Source of the DNA: Hahella sp018986435
GTDB taxonomy: Bacteria; Pseudomonadota; Gammaproteobacteria; Pseudomonadales; Oleiphilaceae
Assembly (NCBI RefSeq): GCF_050749805.1
Contig: NZ_CP192738.1
Coordinates: forward strand, 6,696,001 to 6,760,000
Length of the DNA stretch: 64,000 nt
Direction: 5' to 3'
A program made the position numbers and the translations under genes. Below are positions 16,813 through 25,339 of the stretch, piece after piece. Below the pieces are notes generated by a model. The model did no database searches and was not told where the DNA came from. It was given only the letters and a program-made list of their open reading frames with translations. Every line of letters starts with the position of its first letter. The first letter of the stretch is position 1.

Positions 16813-17796
16813 CTACAAGCATCGTTTGCGAAATTCACTGGGCGTCTCGCCGGTCCAGCCGACGAAGGCCCGACGGAAATTGGAAGCGTCGCTGAAGCCC
16901 AGTAACTGCGCGATTTCATCCACGGTCAGACGACTGTCCCGCAAGTGCTGCAGCGCCAGTTCTTTTTTCACTTCCGCCAGCAGCGCTTTGTAGGTTGCGC
17001 CCTGCTCCGCCAACTTACGGTGCAGGGTGCTCACGCTCATGTGCAATCGCGAGGCGAGTTCAGTCTGGCTGGGGAATTCTCCTGCGCCGGCGTACAGCAT
17101 TTCCTTCACCCGTCGCGGCAGCTGTTCATCCCGGTCATCATGCTGGATGGACTCACAGCGTTTGGTGAACAGGCTCGCCGCCAGGGGGTCCGCCGAGGGC
17201 AGCGGCTGCCGCGCCACGCTGAAGGGAATAAGGATGCCGGTAAAGGTCTGCTGAAACCGCACCGGCGCCTGAAACATCTCTCTATACAAGGCCACGTGAG
17301 GCGGCTCCGCATAACCAAGATGGATTTCCACGCCCTGCATGCGCCCGCTCAGGAGAAATTCCGTGGAAGTGTAGATGCTGCTGATCAGAAATTCGGTGGT
17401 CACCCAGGGCCGCTCCGGCAGCGTGAAACTGGACTCGCAGGCCAGCTCGTAATAGCCGTCGCAAGTCCGCAATTCAAAATACGCCTTGGGCGCCTGCACG
17501 CTGTAGAACTTCACCAACAGTTGCAGCGCCTGTTCATAGCTGGCGCTGGCCATGGCGGCGTATCCCAGCGCGCCATGAGTGTTGATATTCAGACGTCGCC
17601 CCACCAGCAGACCAATGCCGGTCTCCTGCACCCGCTCCGCCGCCAGGCGGGTCACCCGCTCCAGGCGCCGTTGGTCGATCAGGGTGTCCGCATTGAGTTC
17701 GTCTTCCTGTAACTGGCAATCCTGCAAAAATTCCGCGCGATCAACGCCTCGCTCCACTAACAAGTCGATCAACGCTGCAACGTAATGACCTCTCAT
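16813..17796 (-). CDS. AraC-family transcriptional regulator (OruR/ArgR-like)
   Basis: The 327-residue protein has an N-terminal 'arabinose-binding'-type domain of the PF12625 kind (LVERGVDRAEFLQDCQL, then LGYAAMASASYEQAL) and a C-terminal AraC double helix-turn-helix (MSVSTLHRKLAEQGATYKAL, LGFSDASNFRRAFVGWTG). Regulators of this subgroup commonly sense amino acids or fatty compounds. It sits 72 bp upstream of ggt on the same strand, so it may control or be co-transcribed with it, but no operator was identified. Confidence 0.9.
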   Translation of the reverse strand: MRGHYVAALIDLLVERGVDRAEFLQDCQLQEDELNADTLIDQRRLERVTRLAAERVQETGIGLLVGRRLNINTHGALGYAAMASASYEQALQLLVKFYSVQAPKAYFELRTCDGYYELACESSFTLPERPWVTTEFLISSIYTSTEFLLSGRMQGVEIHLGYAEPPHVALYREMFQAPVRFQQTFTGILIPFSVARQPLPSADPLAASLFTKRCESIQHDDRDEQLPRRVKEMLYAGAGEFPSQTELASRLHMSVSTLHRKLAEQGATYKALLAEVKKELALQHLRDSRLTVDEIAQLLGFSDASNFRRAFVGWTGETPSEFRKRCL

Positions 17797-17959
17797 GACA
17801 GCTTTATCCGCTCAGGTTTATTGTTGTTGGCGGCGTCCGGCGCCGAGTCTGTCGTTGTGACAAAGAATGACCCGCTATTCGATGGGCCGCAACCTGTTTG
17901 CGAGCCGCGCCTAGTTATAGATTGTAATCAGATCACTTGGGTCAACGGGAGACGCCGTC

Positions 17960-18838
17960 ATGACAATGGAACACAGCACCACAGAACGCCACTCCGCAGC
18001 GGGAGAAGGCGACAGCCGCACGCCGCCGGAGATCAACGTCGAGCCGCGCAATCTGAGCTTCGACGTGGACGCCGAACTCAGCACGCTCTGGCATGGCGGC
18101 GACGCATTTAAAACCGCATTCTTCAATGCGCTCTCCCTGCAATTTCCCGAGGGCGAGCATCTGTTCATCAAGGCCGTGCGCGACTACCGCAAAAATGTGA
18201 AAGATCCCCAACTGCAGCAGCACATTCGGGGATTTATCGGTCAGGAAGGCATGCATAGCCGGGAACACGCCCGCTACAACGACGCTCTGGCGCAACGCGG
18301 CTATAACCTGGACAAAATGAACGCCCGCTTTCACAAACACATGGAGTTTGTCGGCGGATTCAAACGCAGTCGTCGTCTGGCGGGGACCTGCGCCGCCGAA
18401 CACTACACCGCCGTATTGGCTCACGGCGTATTGAAGAATCCAGACTGGATGGCGGGCGCAAGCCCAACCATGCAGGCGTTATGGCGCTGGCATGCGGTGG
18501 AGGAAATCGAGCATAAATCCGTGGCCTTCGATGTGTATCAAAGCCAGGTCGGCCTCTATCGGATGCGCTTCGTGGCGTTCTGGATCGTCACCTTCCAGTT
18601 CTTCCGCTTCACCTTTCTCAACACCTGCTCCATGCTGAAAACGGAGGGTAAATTCTGGGATCTGAAAACCTGGCTGCACGGACTGAATTTCCTGTGGGGC
18701 AAGCCCGGCGTGCTGCGTCAGTCATTGCCTCAGTTTCTGCGCTATTTACGTCGCGACTTCCATCCCTGGGAAGTGGACGACCGGGAGGAAGTGGCGCGCT
18801 GGCTCAACAATAATGAGCGCCCGACAGAGGCGGCTTGA
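17960..18838 (+). CDS. PF10118-family putative metal-dependent hydrolase
   Basis: The 292-residue protein has GGGAG before its ATG. Conserved His/Glu patterns of this family are visible: FIGQEGMHSREHARYN, AEHYTAVLAHG, WRWHAVEEIEHKSVAFDVY. These resemble ferritin-like di-metal binding helices. A hydrophobic stretch at about 190-215 suggests membrane association. The family is annotated as metal-dependent hydrolase but its reaction is unproven. The marR gene follows 72 bp downstream behind its own operator. Confidence 0.82.
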   Translation: MTMEHSTTERHSAAGEGDSRTPPEINVEPRNLSFDVDAELSTLWHGGDAFKTAFFNALSLQFPEGEHLFIKAVRDYRKNVKDPQLQQHIRGFIGQEGMHSREHARYNDALAQRGYNLDKMNARFHKHMEFVGGFKRSRRLAGTCAAEHYTAVLAHGVLKNPDWMAGASPTMQALWRWHAVEEIEHKSVAFDVYQSQVGLYRMRFVAFWIVTFQFFRFTFLNTCSMLKTEGKFWDLKTWLHGLNFLWGKPGVLRQSLPQFLRYLRRDFHPWEVDDREEVARWLNNNERPTEAA

Positions 18839-18873
18839 GATCGCTGTAAGGCTGGCTCTATTTAAACTTCTAC

Positions 18874-18902
18874 TTGCAGTGATATTGTTAGCGCACTAAC
18901 AT
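18874..18902 (+). promoter_or_regulatory. marR promoter with embedded operator
   Basis: -35 TTGCAG (18874-18879), a 17 bp spacer and -10 TAACAT (18897-18902). The predicted transcript start is within about 2 bases of the ATG at 18911, so the mRNA is probably leaderless; no Shine-Dalgarno sequence is present. The operator GTTAGCGCACTAAC (18887-18900) covers the spacer and -10. Confidence 0.65.
18887..18900. promoter_or_regulatory. MarR operator, copy 1
   Basis: GTTAG-N4-CTAAC, identical in all 14 bases to the site at 19351-19364. Confidence 0.8.
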
Positions 18903-18910
18903 ACTGCGCC

Positions 18911-19330
18911 ATGAAATTAGATGACAGCCTGGGTTTTCTGCTCAACAAAACCGCCGGAGAGATGAAATTCGCTCTGGAGACGGCATTGCGTCCCTATGAT
19001 CTGACGCCGGGACAATGGTCAGTGCTGGCGCGGTTGCGACAAAACGACGGCCAGAAAATCAGCGAGCTGGGAAAATCGCTGTTTTTCGACCGCCCCACCA
19101 TGTCGGGCATCATCCGTCGGCTGGACGCCAAAGGGCTGATCCTGAAAGTCCCGGACGCTAGCGATCAACGCGCTTATCGGATACACATCAGCGCCAAGGG
19201 CGTTGAGTTGATGAATGAGTTGCCGATTCTGGCCCAGGATATCAATGCGCGGGCGTTAAACGCCTTCACGCCTGAAGAAGCTTCCCAATTCAAAGACTAC
19301 TTGCGACGCGTTTTGAAAAACATGTCGTAG
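18911..19330 (+). CDS. MarR-family transcriptional regulator
   Basis: The 139-residue protein has the MarR winged helix-turn-helix in the middle (PGQWSVLARLRQNDGQKISE, LGKSLFFDRPTMSGIIRRLD, then the wing KGLILKVPDASDQRAY). Dimerisation helices are at both ends. Identical palindromes lie in its own promoter and before the next gene, so it most likely represses itself and the membrane protein at 19383 and is released by a small hydrophobic or phenolic ligand. Its start codon appears to lie at or within two bases of the transcript start. Confidence 0.93.
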   Translation: MKLDDSLGFLLNKTAGEMKFALETALRPYDLTPGQWSVLARLRQNDGQKISELGKSLFFDRPTMSGIIRRLDAKGLILKVPDASDQRAYRIHISAKGVELMNELPILAQDINARALNAFTPEEASQFKDYLRRVLKNMS

Positions 19331-19350
19331 GGCGTTTTTTTAAGCATATA

Positions 19351-19364
19351 GTTAGCGCACTAAC
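19351..19364. promoter_or_regulatory. MarR operator, copy 2
   Basis: GTTAGCGCACTAAC, identical to copy 1, 19 bp before the GTG start of the membrane protein gene. A ribosome site AAGGAG follows it directly. Confidence 0.8.
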
Positions 19365-19382
19365 AAAAAAAGGAGTCTGTTT

Positions 19383-19832
19383 GTGAGAACTTTACTAAAA
19401 ACCGTTCATCTACTGTCGATCGCCGTGTTCTTTGGCAGCATCGCCGCCTATATCTTCTTCGGGGCCATCCTGCCGGAAAATGACTTACGCGCCCTGACGC
19501 TGAACCGGGAATGGGTCGCCGCCGGAACCGGCTGGCTGACGCTGCCGGCGATGTGGCTCGCCGGCCTCAGCGGCATTCTGTTGTCTGGAAAGCCCAAAGC
19601 GACCTGGTTGTGGATAAAAGTCGCCGGGTTTGTTCTGATCGCCCTGAATGCCCAGTTGATGGTGTATCCGGCCATTCTGCTATCCCTGGAGACGGTCAAC
19701 GACGCCAATCAGGTCTTCGATCACGCCATGCTGCGGGAAGCGGTGTTCGGCGCGTTTAACGTGCTGCTGATACTGGCCCTTGTGGTGGTGGCGATTAAGA
19801 AACCGTTCCGCCGCAGCCGACCCGCCGTCTGA
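19383..19832 (+). CDS. Four-helix inner-membrane protein (DUF2269-like)
   Basis: GTG start with AAAGGAG 9 bases upstream. The 149-residue product has about four membrane helices (residues 8-28, 47-66, 73-100 and 120-142) and a basic C-terminus, of the small DUF2269-like class. Function is unknown. It lies behind a copy of the MarR operator, so it is the prime regulated target of the preceding gene, probably linked to handling of the MarR ligand. It converges with the photolyase gene with no gap. Confidence 0.75.
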   Translation: MRTLLKTVHLLSIAVFFGSIAAYIFFGAILPENDLRALTLNREWVAAGTGWLTLPAMWLAGLSGILLSGKPKATWLWIKVAGFVLIALNAQLMVYPAILLSLETVNDANQVFDHAMLREAVFGAFNVLLILALVVVAIKKPFRRSRPAV

Positions 19833-21389
19833 TCACAGGGATTCGATCCGCTCCAGATAATCCTCCGCCTGCGCCAGGATCTCACGTCGCTGCTCTTGCG
19901 AGAAACGCTCCCAGGTCCGGTAGATCATGGTGAGCCGAGGGTTATGCTGAAGCCGTTCCCGATGCCGCTCAATAAAGCGCCAGTACAAGCTATTGAAGGG
20001 GCAGGCGTTGGCGCCGGTCTTGGCTTTGACGTCGTAACGGCACCCTTTGCAGTAATCGCTCATGCGCTGAATATATGCGCCGCCGCTGACGTAAGGTTTG
20101 GTGGCGATCAGACCACCGTCGGCGAACTGGCTCATGCCACGGGTGTTGGGAGCTTCCACCCATTCGATGGCGTCTACGTAAACGCCCAGATACCATTCAT
20201 CCACCTGATCCGGATCGATCCCGGTCAACAGGCAGAAATTGCCCGTCACCATCAGACGTTGAATATGGTGGGCGTAGGCGTATTGCAGCGACTGCCCGAC
20301 CACCTTGCTGACGCAACGCATATGGGTGTCGCCGTCCCAGAAGTAACCGGGAAGGCGTCTTCCTGCGTCAAGCGCGTTGCTTTGCATGTATTCCGGCATA
20401 TTCGCCCAGTAAACGCCACGCACGTATTCACGCCAACCGAGAATCTGCCGCACAAAGCCCTCGATCTGAGGCAGGCTAATGTCTCCATTAGCCTGCTCAT
20501 AACGTTCCAGCGCCGCGCGGATCACCTGCATGGGATGCAACATTTTGGTATTCAAGGCGAATGACAGCCGGGAGTGATACAAACTCCACTGCGCCTCCAC
20601 CGCGTCGGTCATGGCGTCCTGATAGCGCCCGAACTGAGGCAGACACCGTTCGCAAAAGTGTTGCAGCAATTGCTGCGCCTGACGCCGCGTCACCGGCCAC
20701 AGCAAACGCTCATGGGCGACGCCAAAAGTCTTCGCCCCATGTCGCCGCAGACGTTCGAGAATGGCGCTGACATCATTATCGAAACACAGGGGATCGGGGA
20801 TATCCGCCAACTGCTCCGCTTTGATTTTATTGCGATTTTCGCTGTCGAAATTCCACTTGCCGCCCAAGGGCGCGCCGTTCTGCATCAGAATGTCAAAGCG
20901 CTTGCGCATGCGCCGATAAAAATTCTCCATGGTGAGATGCTCGCCGCGCACAAAATGATCCGAGATCTCCGCAAAAGGCAGTAGAAAGTGCTCCGTGTCC
21001 GCCCGTGCAATTTCAATCCGTTCCCCTAATTGCAGTCGTTCCATCTGCTGCAACAGACGGTGTTCGTCCGGGCGCTGATACTCAAAGCGGCGCACTTGAT
21101 AACGTTCGCACAGATGCTTCAATAGCGCCGGCAAATCGGCGAACTCCTGAGTGTCATCCAGGGTCAGATGCAGCACTTCATGGCCCGCCTTCCGCAGGGC
21201 ATCGGCGAATGCCTGCATAGAGGCGAAGAAGGCGCAGACTTTCTGCACATGATGCACGACATAATCGACTTCCTGAGGCAGCTCCGCGATCACGTAAAGG
21301 ACGCCCGGATCTGTTTCCCGAAACCAACTGTGGGCGGCGTTGAGCTGATCGCCGAGCAACAACCTCAGCGTATGAACATGGGCGGGCAT
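19833..21389 (-). CDS. phrB: Iron-sulfur bacterial cryptochrome/(6-4) photolyase
   Basis: The 518-residue protein has an N-terminal Rossmann antenna-binding domain (LLLGDQLNAAHSWF) and a helical FAD domain. Four cysteines at 359, 447, 450 and 463 have the same spacing as the 4Fe-4S ligands of Agrobacterium PhrB (350, 438, 441, 454), which identifies the FeS-BCP subfamily. These enzymes use blue light and FAD to reverse (6-4) pyrimidine dimers in DNA. Near the C-terminus, GLIATKPYVSGGAYIQRMSD is highly characteristic. The gene stands alone. Confidence 0.93.
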   Translation of the reverse strand: MPAHVHTLRLLLGDQLNAAHSWFRETDPGVLYVIAELPQEVDYVVHHVQKVCAFFASMQAFADALRKAGHEVLHLTLDDTQEFADLPALLKHLCERYQVRRFEYQRPDEHRLLQQMERLQLGERIEIARADTEHFLLPFAEISDHFVRGEHLTMENFYRRMRKRFDILMQNGAPLGGKWNFDSENRNKIKAEQLADIPDPLCFDNDVSAILERLRRHGAKTFGVAHERLLWPVTRRQAQQLLQHFCERCLPQFGRYQDAMTDAVEAQWSLYHSRLSFALNTKMLHPMQVIRAALERYEQANGDISLPQIEGFVRQILGWREYVRGVYWANMPEYMQSNALDAGRRLPGYFWDGDTHMRCVSKVVGQSLQYAYAHHIQRLMVTGNFCLLTGIDPDQVDEWYLGVYVDAIEWVEAPNTRGMSQFADGGLIATKPYVSGGAYIQRMSDYCKGCRYDVKAKTGANACPFNSLYWRFIERHRERLQHNPRLTMIYRTWERFSQEQRREILAQAEDYLERIESL

Positions 21390-21532
21390 GATGCACTCTA
21401 CCTGGCTTGACCGATGAAGCCCCCTCGCCTGCGTGTTGCGAACGGGTTGTCATGATTACGCCCTGGCGCTTGCTTCGGATCTCTGCTGACCTAGAATCAC
21501 AAAACCTATTTACGAAAAGATCACGCCAGTAT

Positions 21533-22298
21533 ATGAAATGTCCCAAATGCGGGTTTGAACAGAGGGATAGCAACGTCGACTGCGAAAGCTGCGGCATTGT
21601 ATTCGCAAAATATTTGAAATATCACCCGCCGCAACAGGCCCATGACAGCCCACATCCCGCGCAGGAACCCGAGCAGGAAACAGAAGAAGCGGAAGAGAAA
21701 GTTTCCTGGCGGGACATTTTGCTATATCCCGGCGACGCCTCTCCTGATCCCATTTCCGTCGGCGGACGCGCGCTGCTGTTGGCGGCGCTGGCCGCTCTGG
21801 GGACTGTGGTTGATGACCTCCTCCATCGCGTCCAACGCGGCGGGCGAGTCCTTTCTTCACCTGATTAATCTGCCTTTTCACGAAGCCGGGCATGTGATTT
21901 TTCGCCCCTTGGGACAGTTCATCGCCTCTCTGGGAGGCAGTCTGGGCCAGCTGATCATGCCCGCCATCTGTTTTGGCGTTCTGCTGTTCAAACATCACAA
22001 CACCTTTGGGGCCGCCGTGTGCGCCTGGTGGTTCGGAGAAAACTTTCTCGATCTGGCGCCCTACATCAACGACGCGCGCGCGGGACAACTACCATTGCTG
22101 GGCGGCAACTTCGGCCACTCCTCCCCATACGGCTTCCATGACTGGGAGTACCTGCTCACGGAAACCGGACTGCTGCGCTTCGACCATGGCATCGCCCAAG
22201 GCGCCCATTTACTGGGTTCGTTGATCATGATTGCCGCAGTCATCTGGGGCGGCGTGGTGCTGTACAGCCAGTTTCTTCTGATGCGCGAACAGGAATAA
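21533..22298 (+). pseudogene. Zinc-ribbon HExxH membrane metalloprotease-like gene, one frameshift
   Basis: Two overlapping frames form one gene. The first, from the ATG at 21533, has a zinc ribbon (MKCPKCGFEQ, CESCGIVF), a Pro/Glu-rich linker and the start of a membrane helix (GGRALLLAALAAL). The second continues from about 21800 with WLMTSSIASNAAGESF, the motif LPFHEAGHVIF (HExxH) and several more helices to 22298. Removing one G from the GGGG run at 21799-21802 joins them smoothly as LAALGLWLMTSS. It is either a recent frameshift or a sequencing error in a homopolymer. Intact relatives would be about 254 residues, possibly M50-like intramembrane zinc proteases; function is unknown. Confidence 0.75.
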
Positions 22299-22306
22299 CG
22301 CCGCGG

Positions 22307-22762
22307 CTACGCCAATTCATAAAGGACGTCGGGACAACGTTCTTCATTGCCGGAGCCGTCAGTAAAGCGCACTGGGACAAACCCGTGGCGTTCATAGAAG
22401 CGGCGTGCGTCCTGGTTTTGCTGAAAACAATGCAACCTGACCGGCTTCGACGCCAGTGACAACGCATGGGTCAACAGCTGCGAGCCAATGCCGCGTCCGA
22501 CAAAGTCAGGGGCGAGATAAAACTGAGTCAGCCAGGTCAGGCGGTCGCCTTTGTCCAGCGAGAGAAATCCGGCGATGCGCTCATCCGCCACGGCGAGCGT
22601 CACGGACTCGCGGGGAAGCAACAGATATCGCACCCAACCACGGACTTCCCGTTCCGAGTGGGCCATAGGAGCATAAGCCAGAAACTTCTTTCGCGACGCC
22701 AGCATAATATCAGTCACGGTATCGGCGTCAGCCGCCGTGGCCGGTCGCAAAACTACATTCAT
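22307..22762 (-). CDS. GNAT-family N-acetyltransferase
   Basis: The 151-residue single-domain protein has the GNAT acetyl-CoA loop FVGRGIGSQLLTHAL (motif A, R-x-x-G-x-G/A type) and the C-terminal NQDARRFYERHGFVPVRF motif B. It acetylates an amine on an unknown small molecule or protein. It is convergent with the zinc-ribbon gene, 8 bp apart. Confidence 0.9.
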   Translation of the reverse strand: MNVVLRPATAADADTVTDIMLASRKKFLAYAPMAHSEREVRGWVRYLLLPRESVTLAVADERIAGFLSLDKGDRLTWLTQFYLAPDFVGRGIGSQLLTHALSLASKPVRLHCFQQNQDARRFYERHGFVPVRFTDGSGNEERCPDVLYELA

Positions 22763-22930
22763 CGTTTACTACCTCTCAAACAAGCATAGCCGATCGGATG
22801 GCCGCTGCTCGCCGTCCGGTCTTCTCACATCGACGCAGGCCGACGGGAGACGCCGATTTTGGCCAAATACGGCGGACTCACCTAAGCTTTAAAACGCACC
22901 CGTAAATCAAAACACCACGACGGAAATCCG

Positions 22931-23809
22931 ATGATACGGCGTTTTCACTGGATACGGTTCCCACTGCAATCAGGATCAGCGCGCCGCGCGATCGCCGTGC
23001 TGACGCTGTCCCTCCTGCTGCTCCCGTCTTCGTCCGTCATGGCGGCGCAACGACCGACGACCACATTGGCCACACTCAACTGGGAGCCTTACGTCGGCCA
23101 GGAGATGCGTAATTTTGGATTCGTCTACGAACTGGTGACGGAAGCGTTCAAACGCGGCGGCTACACGCCCAACGTCAAATTCCTGCCCTGGGCGCGGGCG
23201 CTGGACATGACCCAGCGAGGGGAAATGGATGCGCTGTTCCCGGAATATTACTCCTCTTCACGCCTGGAGGATTTCGTTTACTCCGATCCCTTTCTCGGCG
23301 GTCCGGTAGGCTTTTATGTACGCAACGACAGCGACATCCAGTTCAGCGTAGACCCCAGAAGAAATCAGCTTGAGGCGCTACAGGCGCTGTCTCAGTATAA
23401 ATTCGGCGTGGTGCGCGGCTATATCAACACCGACACCTTTGACAGCGCGTCCTTCCTGTACAAGGAAGACGTCGTCGACGACCTCACCAACTTGCAGCGT
23501 CTCTTCTATAACCGGGTGCAACTCATCTTCATCGACAAATTCGTCGCCCGCTACCTGCTGGAAAAAAACTACCCGCAATACCTGCGCGACCTCCGTTTTC
23601 TGGAGCCGCCCCTGGAGGTCAAATTCCTGTACGTGGTGTTTTCCAAAAAGGCGCCCGACTATGAAGACCAGCTGGCGGCTTTCAACGCCGGCTTGAAAGC
23701 CGTGAAAAAAGACGGAACCCTGCAGGATATTTATACCCGTCACGGCTTCCGGGAGGTCTTGGAATACGAAGGAGAGCTGGAAAGCCGTCGACTGATTCCC
23801 GCTCATTGA
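22931..23809 (+). CDS. Periplasmic amino-acid-type solute-binding protein (SBP_bac_3-like)
   Basis: The 292-residue product has a signal peptide (ending SSSVMA-A) and the two-lobed binding-protein fold: LNWEPYVGQEMRNFGFVYELV at the start of lobe 1 and a closing KKDGTLQDIYTRHGF helix. No ABC permease or ATPase gene is nearby, so it is an orphan receptor. Such orphans are frequent in this type of marine bacterium, and some serve signalling rather than transport. It converges on the membrane gene at 23803, overlapping by 7 bp. Confidence 0.85.
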   Translation: MIRRFHWIRFPLQSGSARRAIAVLTLSLLLLPSSSVMAAQRPTTTLATLNWEPYVGQEMRNFGFVYELVTEAFKRGGYTPNVKFLPWARALDMTQRGEMDALFPEYYSSSRLEDFVYSDPFLGGPVGFYVRNDSDIQFSVDPRRNQLEALQALSQYKFGVVRGYINTDTFDSASFLYKEDVVDDLTNLQRLFYNRVQLIFIDKFVARYLLEKNYPQYLRDLRFLEPPLEVKFLYVVFSKKAPDYEDQLAAFNAGLKAVKKDGTLQDIYTRHGFREVLEYEGELESRRLIPAH

Positions 23810-24279
23810 GAAGGGGCAGCCGGGGTCTCCTGTGAAGATGGACGCACGCCATGCCTATAAGCCTTATACAGCAAATACCATGAGAACAGCGCGGGTCCTC
23901 CGCCCGCGACCCAGAAGGCTACCAGCACGTCAAAGTCACCCGCCATGAGCCGACCAACCAGGGAGTGTTGATAAGACCGCCCGCCTGTGTCGCCAAGCAT
24001 ATAAATAAAAACATCATTTCCAGCAATCAAACCCAGCCATATCCATATCGGAACACTTCTCAGAACATAACTTGGGCGCCGTATCCATAACCATACTAAT
24101 GACAGTAACCCGAGACCGGTCGCTGCGAAAAAGATCATAATGCCAAAATCCACCCCCTGTTCATTCCGTATCGAATGCCAGAACACTAATGAAAACCCAA
24201 AGATATACATCATCGTCGTAGGGAGAATACACAGTAAGCCCAGCAACACCTTTAAACCTTTTAGCGCTACGTTTTTCAT
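23803..24279 (-). CDS. Four-helix membrane protein, coupled to LysR gene
   Basis: Start at 24279 overlaps the stop of the upstream lysR gene as ATGA, so the pair is translationally coupled. The 158-residue protein has about four hydrophobic segments (GLLCILPTTMMYIFGFSLVF, IFFAATGLGLLSLVW, SVPIWIWLGLIAGNDVFIYM, VLVAFWVAGGGPALFSWYL). It matches no family I recognise. Its coupling to a regulator is unusual and suggests a related role, for example sensing or transport of the inducer. Confidence 0.65.
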   Translation of the reverse strand: MKNVALKGLKVLLGLLCILPTTMMYIFGFSLVFWHSIRNEQGVDFGIMIFFAATGLGLLSLVWLWIRRPSYVLRSVPIWIWLGLIAGNDVFIYMLGDTGGRSYQHSLVGRLMAGDFDVLVAFWVAGGGPALFSWYLLYKAYRHGVRPSSQETPAAPSQ

Positions 24280-25235
24280 CAGCCATCCTTTTCTACATCG
24301 GCAGGTTTGCCCTTTAATACGGGGTTTTCTCTCGCGCATTCCGTCCGCATCAACCAGTCCCTAAACGCCCGGATTTTATTTTCCTCACTACGCGCCGGGT
24401 GATGCAATAAATAGTAGTTTTCCGCTTGCGGCAAGTTCCGTTCACTCAACGCCAGCAGCGCGCCGGAGCGTAGTTCCTGCGCCACCAGCACTTCCGGCAG
24501 CAAGGCGACGCCCAGTCCATGCATCGCTGCCTCGATCACCATGTAGTAATGTTCAAAGCGGGCGCGCCAGGTCGGCGTAGTGAAATCAAAGCCCTGCGCC
24601 TCGAACCAGTGAGCCCACACATGAGGCCGGGTGGAATGCAACAACAGGCGACCCGGGTCAGCTTCGCCCCGTCCCAAGGCCTCCAGTTCCTCACGCAGCG
24701 ATGGCGCCGCCACCGGCAGCAGTCGCTCCTGGAACAGTTTATGTCTCCGCACGCCGGACCAGTCGCCCTGACCGATATACAGCGCCACATCCAAACCATG
24801 TTCATTCAGGTCCAATTCGGTGAACGCCTTGGAGAAATCGGAAGGCGTCGTCTTCACTTCGACCGAGATATTGGGATAACGCCGCTGAAAATCCTGCAAC
24901 TTGGGAATCAACCATCGGGAACCCAACGTCGGCAACGCGCCGATCGTCAGCAGACCGCCCTCGCCCCGATGTTGCAGCAATTCATCTGTGCCCAGTGACA
25001 GGCGATCCAACGCCTGTGTGACATGAAACAGATAGGCGCGTCCGGCGGCGGTAAGTTGCAGGCGGCGCTTGTGCTGACTGAACAACGGCGTTTGCAGACG
25101 TTCCTCCAGCCCGGCGATAGCGCGGCTCACGGCTCCGGGCGTCACACAGAGTTCTTCTGCGGCCTTGGTGAAACTGAGGTGACGGGCGGCGCATTCAAAC
25201 GTACGCACCGCGTTTAAGGGAGGCAGCATCCGCAT
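24279..25235 (-). CDS. LysR-family regulator (GcvA-like)
   Basis: The 318-residue protein starts MRMLPPLNAVRTFECAARHL and continues FTKAAEELCVTPGAVSRAI, the GcvA/AmpR-type helix-turn-helix. The effector domain shows the GcvA-like LLTIGALPTLGSRWLIPKL strand. It is divergent from the VOC gene, with a perfect GTGATAATTG-N9-CAATTATCAC operator in between. It should activate VOC and perhaps the following reductase gene. Its stop overlaps the start of the downstream membrane gene. Confidence 0.92.
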   Translation of the reverse strand: MRMLPPLNAVRTFECAARHLSFTKAAEELCVTPGAVSRAIAGLEERLQTPLFSQHKRRLQLTAAGRAYLFHVTQALDRLSLGTDELLQHRGEGGLLTIGALPTLGSRWLIPKLQDFQRRYPNISVEVKTTPSDFSKAFTELDLNEHGLDVALYIGQGDWSGVRRHKLFQERLLPVAAPSLREELEALGRGEADPGRLLLHSTRPHVWAHWFEAQGFDFTTPTWRARFEHYYMVIEAAMHGLGVALLPEVLVAQELRSGALLALSERNLPQAENYYLLHHPARSEENKIRAFRDWLMRTECARENPVLKGKPADVEKDG

Positions 25236-25246
25236 AGTGAGAAAAT

Positions 25247-25261
25247 CTCAACCAAATTGAG
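25247..25261. promoter_or_regulatory. Inverted repeat near lysR start
   Basis: CTCAA-N5-TTGAG lies just upstream of the lysR ATG at 25235. It is a candidate second LysR half-site region for autoregulation. Confidence 0.4.
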
Positions 25262-25292
25262 TTAATATCGCTTTTTAATCGTTAATTTCACA

Positions 25293-25321
25293 GTGATAAT
25301 TGCACACAGCTCAATTATCAC
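25293..25321. promoter_or_regulatory. Probable LysR operator between lysR and VOC gene
   Basis: Perfect inverted repeat GTGATAATTG-N9-CAATTATCAC, with 10 bp arms, ending 19 bp before the VOC ATG. It contains the ATAAT-N-ATTAT style dyad expected of LysR recognition sites. Confidence 0.75.
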
Positions 25322-25339
25322 TTATTTCAGGAGGTATGT

